From Prevotellamassilia timonensis (GTDB taxonomy: Bacteria; Bacteroidota; Bacteroidia; Bacteroidales; Bacteroidaceae), in the NCBI RefSeq assembly GCF_021531665.1, contig NZ_JADYUH010000002.1, positions 62,001 through 126,000 on the forward strand: a stretch of DNA of 64,000 bases, read 5' to 3'. Positions 57,985 to 64,000 of the stretch are shown here, piece by piece; the first letter of the stretch is position 1, and the number at the start of each line of letters is the position of its first letter. A model generated the notes under the pieces. The model ran no database searches and was not told the origin of the DNA. It saw nothing but the letters and a program-made list of their open reading frames with translations. The position numbers and the translations under genes are program-made.

Positions 57985-60900
57985 ATGCGTATGAAAAACC
58001 GTTTTTGCAGAATGGGAAAGACGTTGCTTGGAGCAATGTGCTTGCTTTCGACATGCGGCGTAACGTACTCATGCTCCGATGATTTTGATTTGGACGAGAC
58101 CAGTCCGTCTTTCTTGGGACAGAGTATTTATGACGAACTGAAGAAAGACCCCAAATTTTCAACTGTAATTGGGTTGATTGATGATGTAGAAAACGGCGTG
58201 TATAAGGAAGTCTTGGCGAGAACAGGTAGTAACACTTTGTTCGTAGCGGATGACGATGCTTATGCTCGCTTTTTTGCATCCGGTGTGTGGCTCAAGCCCG
58301 ATGGCAGCAAGTACACATCTTATAAGGAGCTTTCTCAAAGTCAGAAGAAACTCCTTTTGAAGGGTTCCATGCTCAACAATGCCTACGTGCTTGAAATGAT
58401 GACGACGATTCAAGGTCCTATCAAGAACCTTTGTCTTCGTCAGCTCTCTTCACTGACGGCTGTGGACACCGTTCCCTATTTTCCGAAAGCAACCCTTCCC
58501 GAAAACTTGAACCGAGGACAGCTTGCAGAAGACGGTACCATCACTAATGCCGACAAACGCTTCTGGGATCGCTACCGCAATTCTACTACCCGCCAGGGAA
58601 TCTACATGGCGCTCGACAACACGCAGCCCATGATGACTCACTTCCTTGACGGACAACTTCGCGAAAAGAAAATCACCGCTGAAGACGTTTCCTTCATCCT
58701 CGGCTTTGACGGAACTTCCAAAGAGTGGAAAACTTCAGACAACATCGACCGCAGCTTTGTCTATGGCAGCGAGATAATCAAACCCGACGTGACCTGTATG
58801 AACGGTTACTATCACGTGCTTGATTCCGTGCTCGTCACGCCTCCCAACATGGCTGAAGTCATTCGCACCAACGGCGACACAAAACTTTTCAGCGCCATGC
58901 TCGAACGTTTCAGTATGCCGATGTATGATGCTTCCCTCTCCCTCAACTTCCGCGAACCGAACACAGGACTCCCCGTGGACTCCGTGTTCCAGAAGATTTA
59001 TATCTCTCAGCGTTCTCAGAGAGGACAAGTGAGCAGCGACCCCGATGGAGAAGCTCTCGGTGACTATCCTTCCTTGAACTATGACCCGGGATGGAACAGT
59101 TACACCGTCTCCAACTCCACTAAGGAGCAAGACATGGCTACCATGTTCGTTCCCTGTGACGACGCCATGAAGGAATACTTCCTCCGCGGCGGTGGCGCCA
59201 TGCTCATTCAGCGCTACAATCCTAACTCCCCGAACGACGAGGCGCACCTGCTTGACAACCTGTATCAGATTCCTTTGAACATCATCCAGCCTTTGATTAA
59301 CAACTTGATGAAAGAATCTTTCAACGAATCTGTGCCGAGCAAGTATGCCACAATCATGAACGACGCGCAAGACCCGATGTTCTCCTCCAGCATCGGCATC
59401 AGCAGCCCCGAAGACTTTAAAGCTGCCGTCAAGAAAGTGCTCTTGGCAAACAACGGTATCGTCTATGTGATGAAAAACGTAATCGGCCCTGCAGCTTACT
59501 CCTCCGTGATGGCTCCGGTGCTCTTCAATGAAGGCGCACAAGTGGTCAACACCGTGCTCCACGCAGACGACAAGTTCACATCCACCAATACGGGTAGCGC
59601 TCCGCTGCGTAAGTTCTACAGCACCTACTTCCTCTCCATGCAATCCAGCTTCTCCTTCTTCGTTCCTCTTGATGCAGGTTTGAAAGACTACGGTTACGTG
59701 GAAACCATGTCCTATGCGACTCAGAACTCCTTGAACTATCGCTTCTGGACTTTTGAACCAGCCCAAATCACCAACACGAACGGCAAATGTCTCGCCGTGA
59801 AGTCAAAAGGCTATTTCTGGACTCCCAGCCAGCCCATGGTTCCTTCTAAAGACAATCAGGCAGGCAACGCTTATCAAAGCGATGCCAACGGAGACGTCTC
59901 CACAAGCTACGGTCTCACCAAGGCAACCATGCTGACCGAGTTGATTGACCAACACATCATCGTGCACGACAACGATGACCTCGCCGGTGTGCAAGGCTCC
60001 AGAAACTATTACGTTTCCCGAAGCGGTGCCCCCGTTCACATCGTCTCTCGTCCCGCATCCGGTCCCGTCGGCATGAAGTTGGAAGGCGGTATGCAAATCG
60101 AACTCAACTCCGATGCAACCCCCAACAATGACTTTGTGGCTGAAGTGAAGTCTTACAACGACATGAAAGCCACCGCCGAAACTTATGGTAACGGTAAGAC
60201 TTACTTCATCGACCGTCCCATCCAGCCCGCGCTGAACACCTCTTACGGTGTGATGGAAGCACACCCCGAGTTCACAGCATTCTTCGAACTCTGCCAGGAA
60301 GCTTCCAACTATGAAACCCTCTACGAAAAACTCTTCCGCCCCGCTTCCATGAAGGATGCCGACTGGACCAACGAGGCAAAGAAATACATTATCTTCTCTT
60401 CACGTACGGATCGTCCGACGCACAACGCTCAAAGACTCGTTCGTTTCTTCAACAACTATCGTTACTCCATTTATATTCCGAACAACGATGCTATTGAACG
60501 CGCAAAACAGAACGGTCTGAAGACTTTGGCAGAAATTCAAGAATATGTGGATCAACACACCGACGAACACGGTGAAGTGGTTGGTGACGCGAAGGCAATC
60601 GCTCAGGCTCAAGTCACTCTCTACATGAACTTCTTGAAATATCACTTCTGTGACCAGTCTCTCTTCGTTGACAACTGCACCGTAGGTGACAAAGACGACC
60701 TCAACAGCACCGGCAACTACTGCCTCTCCGCTTGTATTGACGAGGAAGCAGGAAGTTATATTCCTGTGAACGTCTTCCAAAGTCCCGGTCAGATTTATGT
60801 TCGCGACAACACGAAGCAACTTCACAAGGTTGAAGAACCTTATAACTTGATTGCGCGCGACTATGAACTTCCTGATGTCGCCACCAAATCTTATTCCTAT

Positions 60901-61044
60901 AACTCACAATCGTACGTAGTGCTTCATTCTTTGGGCAACGACTACATGCTCTTTGACTCTTCTTTGAGAAGCGGTCTCCGCAGCGCCTATAGCAGCCCCG
61001 CCAAAGCACGTGCATTCGTGAACAAGTTCCGAATCAAGAAATAA
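57985..61044 (+). CDS. large surface lipoprotein with fasciclin-like domains
   Basis: About 1019 residues from ATG 57985 (57991 is also possible; an in-frame TTG at 57961 is less likely). A lipoprotein signal ends near Cys30 in VTYSCSDDFD; the acidic residues after Cys resemble the Bacteroidota surface-export signal. At least four fasciclin-like modules are suggested: FSTVIGLIDDVENG with NTLFVADDDAYARFF (~45-300), ATMFVPCDDAMKEYFL (~390), SFSFFVPLDAGLKDY (~560), and FTAFFELCQEAS with YSIYIPNNDAIERAK (~770-900). Fasciclin domains mediate adhesion in many organisms; binding to a host or bacterial polymer is inferred. The SusC-type gene starts 10 bp after the stop, so this protein is probably the lipoprotein partner of that transporter. 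Confidence 0.85.
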   Translation: MRMKNRFCRMGKTLLGAMCLLSTCGVTYSCSDDFDLDETSPSFLGQSIYDELKKDPKFSTVIGLIDDVENGVYKEVLARTGSNTLFVADDDAYARFFASGVWLKPDGSKYTSYKELSQSQKKLLLKGSMLNNAYVLEMMTTIQGPIKNLCLRQLSSLTAVDTVPYFPKATLPENLNRGQLAEDGTITNADKRFWDRYRNSTTRQGIYMALDNTQPMMTHFLDGQLREKKITAEDVSFILGFDGTSKEWKTSDNIDRSFVYGSEIIKPDVTCMNGYYHVLDSVLVTPPNMAEVIRTNGDTKLFSAMLERFSMPMYDASLSLNFREPNTGLPVDSVFQKIYISQRSQRGQVSSDPDGEALGDYPSLNYDPGWNSYTVSNSTKEQDMATMFVPCDDAMKEYFLRGGGAMLIQRYNPNSPNDEAHLLDNLYQIPLNIIQPLINNLMKESFNESVPSKYATIMNDAQDPMFSSSIGISSPEDFKAAVKKVLLANNGIVYVMKNVIGPAAYSSVMAPVLFNEGAQVVNTVLHADDKFTSTNTGSAPLRKFYSTYFLSMQSSFSFFVPLDAGLKDYGYVETMSYATQNSLNYRFWTFEPAQITNTNGKCLAVKSKGYFWTPSQPMVPSKDNQAGNAYQSDANGDVSTSYGLTKATMLTELIDQHIIVHDNDDLAGVQGSRNYYVSRSGAPVHIVSRPASGPVGMKLEGGMQIELNSDATPNNDFVAEVKSYNDMKATAETYGNGKTYFIDRPIQPALNTSYGVMEAHPEFTAFFELCQEASNYETLYEKLFRPASMKDADWTNEAKKYIIFSSRTDRPTHNAQRLVRFFNNYRYSIYIPNNDAIERAKQNGLKTLAEIQEYVDQHTDEHGEVVGDAKAIAQAQVTLYMNFLKYHFCDQSLFVDNCTVGDKDDLNSTGNYCLSACIDEEAGSYIPVNVFQSPGQIYVRDNTKQLHKVEEPYNLIARDYELPDVATKSYSYNSQSYVVLHSLGNDYMLFDSSLRSGLRSAYSSPAKARAFVNKFRIKK

Positions 61045-61054
61045 ATCTATTGCT

Positions 61055-64000
61055 ATGAATAAATTTAAGTTCCTTTTAACGCTTGCGCTGTGCTTTTGCT
61101 GCTCGCTCTCTTATGCACAAAAGCGCATCTCCGGTCGCGTGTGGAGTAAAGTCGACGGACCGATTGTGATGGCGTACGTAGTTGAGCAGGATAAAAATAA
61201 CCGTAACATTACCGCTGCACAGACTGACGCCAACGGTAACTTCTCAATGGTTATCAAGAACCCTGCCAATAAACTGCGAGTTTCTTATATTGGTTATCAA
61301 ACCAAGATTATCCCCATTGGCGCTCAAACTCGCTTCAATGTCGAGTTGATTGACAAGAATACCTTTAAGGACGCAGAGGTGACGGTGACGAGAAAGACAC
61401 GCTCCAACGGTCTCGTCATTCCTGAAAGAGAAATCTCCACCGCTCAGCAGACGCTTGACATGGACCAAATGGAAGGTCTCTCCTTTGAAACTGCAGCCGA
61501 TGCACTTCAAGGACAAATCGCAGGTCTGGACATCGTTGCCAACTCCGGTAACCTCGGTTCCGGTTCCAGCATGCGCCTTCGTGGTGTGGCTTCCATCAAC
61601 GGTAGCCAAGAACCTTTGATCGTGGTCAACGGAAACATCCTCGAAGACTACAGCAGCGATGACCTCGACTTGGAAAACATGGAGAACGAAGAACAGTTCG
61701 CCACACTCCTCCAGGTTGCACCCGAAGACATCCAAAGCATCAAAGTCCTGAAAGATGCCGCCGCTACTGCCATCTGGGGTTCCCGCGGTTCTAACGGTGT
61801 GATTGAAATCACCACTCGTCGTGGTGCACGCGGTAAAACTTCTGTAAACTTCAGTTACCGCTTCTCAGGCGCCTGGCAGCCCGAAGGCATGAAGATGCTC
61901 AACGGTGACGGCTACACCATGATGCTCAAGGAAGCCTATCACAACCCGCGCATCCTTTCCGAAGAAGAATCAAGCATCGTTGAAATCATGTATCTTGACG
62001 ACTACAAAGCTTACTTCGGAAACTACAACAAAAACACTGACTGGGTAAAGGAAGTCACTCAGTTCGGACAAACCCACAACTACGGTCTCTCCGTTTCCGG
62101 TGGTGGTGAAAAAGCGCAGTTCCGCATCTCCGGTACGTATGACCACGAAACCGGTACCATCATCAAACAGTCTCTCGACCGTTTGACCACCCGCTTGGCT
62201 TTGGACTACTACGTGTCTGACCGCATCAAGTTCTCCTCTGACTTCGCTTTGACTTACACGAAGAACAACAAGAACTATTATTCAGACATCCTCGGTCGTG
62301 CCTACAACGCCATGCCGAACATGGCAGTCACCCGTCAAGAGTATGACTACCAGAACGGAATGTACTACGATACCGGCGAATACTACATCATGCCTCCCGC
62401 AGCAGGTTCCAGAGGTAAGATTGATCCCAACAGCGGTCTTTCTTCCTACTTCCTCAGCGACATGGTGAACAACGGTAACCCCGTCGCCATTGCAAATGAA
62501 TCTTGGAACCATCAGTCTTCCTACACGATTCAGCCCGGTTTCCAGTTGGAATATAAGTTCTTGGGCAAGAACAGCGACGAGACTTCTTTGAACTATCGTG
62601 GTGAAGTCTATATGAATGCCTACACCAACACCGAAGAAGCCTTCTTCCCCGGTTCCCTGACCTCTCTCCAGTGGAACAATGGAACCTACAAGACTTCCAG
62701 CTATGAAACCAAGAACCTTTCGTTCAACACTCGTCATCAATTGACCTTCCATCCGCACATTGCCAATGAGAACCATGACGTGCAAGTGCTCGCCCGCTTT
62801 GATATGGGTACCAGCAGCAGCACGAACCAGTATCTCGGTTCCTCCGGTATCACCGGTGGCATCACTGACCCCACCGTTCCCGGTTACCTCGAGAACACTT
62901 GGACCGGCACCGGAAAAGGTCACACCATGAGTGGAACGATGTCTATCCACTACGCATTTAGTTCTAAGTACATCTTTGACTTCACACTCCGTGCCGACGG
63001 TAGCACCCGCTTCGGTTCCGGTAAGAAATGGGGCTTCTTCCCCGGTATCTCCGGTCGTTGGAACATCAGTGATGAAAAATTCTTCAAGCCCCTCAAGAAG
63101 GTTGTCAGCATGTTGTCGTTCGCACCCGGTTGGGGTATAAACGGTAACGCTCCCGGCAGCGAAGGTTTGATGTACAATAAATATAATACGAACGGAACCA
63201 AGTACGCTGGTCAGCAGGTTATGATTCCGACCAACCTCAAACTGACAGAGATTCGTTGGGAAAAACTCAAGTCCTGGAACATCGGTGTGAACTTGAACCT
63301 CTTTGAAGACTTGCTCCAGTTCAACTTGAACGTTTATAACCGTAAAACTTCTGACTTGTTGAACTCCGGCGTCCGCATTCCTTCCACCACAGGTTTCTCC
63401 ACGTTGGCTTGGGCTAACGTCGGCGACATGGAGAACAAGGGTTGGGAACTCTATGCTAACACCCGTCCTATCTTGAAGTTCGGTAAGTTCCACATGGTTC
63501 TTCGTGGTAACGTCGCACAGAACATCAACACCATTACTAATATGGATGCTTCCGTGCTCGCAGCCAACAACGAAGACTACACCTATGCCAACGGTGCCAT
63601 CATGAAGCGCGTGCAGATTGGTAATGCCCTCGGTGGTATCTACGGTTTCCGTTATTTGGGCGTTTACGCTTTTGACTACGACCACAACGGTTACTTCCTT
63701 AACGAAGACAAGAACACTTACTGGGATGCTGAAGGTAATCCCAATGCCGCAGGTCTTTATAACCGTCCTGACGATCCTCTTTATGGACAGTACTATGACC
63801 CCGCCAAGGCAAAACTTGCTCCTATCGTCTTCGACGCACAGGGTAATGTAGTGTATGACAAGAACGGTAACCCGCTGCCTATGTACTTCAACTACGGCGG
63901 TAAGAACTACCAGTTCCAAGGTGGTGATGCCATCTACGATGATATCAACCATGACGGTAACATCGACGAACTTGATATTGTTTATCTCGGTTCCTCCAAT
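61055..64000 (+). CDS. SusC/RagA-family TonB-dependent outer membrane protein (partial)
   Basis: The first 982 residues of a gene that continues past the window edge. A signal peptide (FLLTLALCFCCSLSYAQ) precedes a carboxypeptidase-like regulatory domain (KRISGRVWSKVDGPIVM, ANGNFSMVIKN), then the plug: FETAADALQGQIAGLDIVA, MRLRGVASINGSQEPLIVVN, SIKVLKDAAATAIWGSRGSNG and VIEITTRRG. A long barrel follows from ~245, with the family-type FTLRADGSTRFGSGKKWGFF. SusC proteins import oligosaccharides or peptides across the outer membrane with TonB energy. No SusD gene is seen before the edge; the fasciclin lipoprotein stands directly upstream instead. Confidence 0.94.
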   Translation, partial: MNKFKFLLTLALCFCCSLSYAQKRISGRVWSKVDGPIVMAYVVEQDKNNRNITAAQTDANGNFSMVIKNPANKLRVSYIGYQTKIIPIGAQTRFNVELIDKNTFKDAEVTVTRKTRSNGLVIPEREISTAQQTLDMDQMEGLSFETAADALQGQIAGLDIVANSGNLGSGSSMRLRGVASINGSQEPLIVVNGNILEDYSSDDLDLENMENEEQFATLLQVAPEDIQSIKVLKDAAATAIWGSRGSNGVIEITTRRGARGKTSVNFSYRFSGAWQPEGMKMLNGDGYTMMLKEAYHNPRILSEEESSIVEIMYLDDYKAYFGNYNKNTDWVKEVTQFGQTHNYGLSVSGGGEKAQFRISGTYDHETGTIIKQSLDRLTTRLALDYYVSDRIKFSSDFALTYTKNNKNYYSDILGRAYNAMPNMAVTRQEYDYQNGMYYDTGEYYIMPPAAGSRGKIDPNSGLSSYFLSDMVNNGNPVAIANESWNHQSSYTIQPGFQLEYKFLGKNSDETSLNYRGEVYMNAYTNTEEAFFPGSLTSLQWNNGTYKTSSYETKNLSFNTRHQLTFHPHIANENHDVQVLARFDMGTSSSTNQYLGSSGITGGITDPTVPGYLENTWTGTGKGHTMSGTMSIHYAFSSKYIFDFTLRADGSTRFGSGKKWGFFPGISGRWNISDEKFFKPLKKVVSMLSFAPGWGINGNAPGSEGLMYNKYNTNGTKYAGQQVMIPTNLKLTEIRWEKLKSWNIGVNLNLFEDLLQFNLNVYNRKTSDLLNSGVRIPSTTGFSTLAWANVGDMENKGWELYANTRPILKFGKFHMVLRGNVAQNINTITNMDASVLAANNEDYTYANGAIMKRVQIGNALGGIYGFRYLGVYAFDYDHNGYFLNEDKNTYWDAEGNPNAAGLYNRPDDPLYGQYYDPAKAKLAPIVFDAQGNVVYDKNGNPLPMYFNYGGKNYQFQGGDAIYDDINHDGNIDELDIVYLGSSN

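Noticed and set aside
58735-59766. 343-codon frame antisense to the fasciclin-type gene
   Set aside because: Shadow frame; the plus-strand gene has signal peptide, family motifs and normal codon use.
62282-63952. 556-codon frame antisense to the SusC gene
   Set aside because: A shadow caused by codon bias in the strongly conserved SusC gene. The antisense protein has no recognised features.

Overview
The window is a Bacteroidota chromosome segment, most like Prevotellaceae or a close relative within Bacteroidales. Supporting signs are a 286-residue primary sigma factor, a SusC-type TonB receptor, two secreted proteins with type IX secretion (T9SS) C-terminal domains, a fused LptF/LptG-type permease, the glycine-lipid pair glsB/glsA, and many promoters of the Bacteroidota form TTG-N19-21-TAnnTTTG. 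I found 42 protein genes (one running off the right edge) and one tRNA-Met. No rRNA, CRISPR array, prophage or transposase was found.

Layout. 0.4-2.6 kb: secreted T9SS protein plus a tiny downstream gene. 3.3-9.7 kb: carboxyltransferase subunit, AraC-type DNA-binding protein, cysteine desulfidase, T9SS subtilisin. 10.0-16.9 kb: SprT-like protease, membrane-anchored MORN/lysozyme fusion, tRNA-Met, two-part lysine exporter, aspartate-type aminotransferase, BI-1 protein. 17.0-24.8 kb: ribBA, LptF/G permease, CNNM/CBS protein, phosphoesterase, polysaccharide flippase. 25.7-34.1 kb: two sialic-acid-linked transcription units: APC permease plus yhcH, and nanA, mutarotase-symporter fusion, epimerase. 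34.2-37.1 kb: rpoD, glsB, glsA. 37.4-43.2 kb: membrane-embedded HTH regulator, NADH dehydrogenase, two-part chromate transporter, DUF4301. 44.3-50.7 kb: nrnA, rpe, an unrecognised 602-residue protein, AlkD-like protein, S9 peptidase. 51-56.3 kb: purT, ECF sigma factor with a small partner gene, radical SAM protein, RidA-type protein. 58-64 kb: fasciclin-type surface lipoprotein followed by a SusC-type receptor.

The most unusual part is the DNA between the genes. Four groups of structure recur. R1 is a 162-bp near-palindrome (seven copies). R2 is a MITE-like element with GGGGTGTTCT ends (seven copies or remnants); one full 191-bp copy sits inside an R1 copy, with a TATT target duplication and exact restoration of the 162-bp host. 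R3 is a roughly 330-bp repeat (three copies); every copy carries a perfect promoter aimed straight into an intrinsic terminator, and the hairpin shows a compensatory base change. Finally, at least seven gaps hold unrelated tandem arrays that share a 21- or 22-bp period, and one has a 7-bp period directly before a start codon. A 14-bp dyad bracketing the -7 box of the nanA operon is a strong operator candidate.

The genes suggest a host-associated, glycan-using anaerobe that takes up sialic acid, converts it through ManNAc to GlcNAc, and invests in surface proteins and envelope lipids. Gene functions rest on recognised motifs and family resemblance only; no database search was possible.
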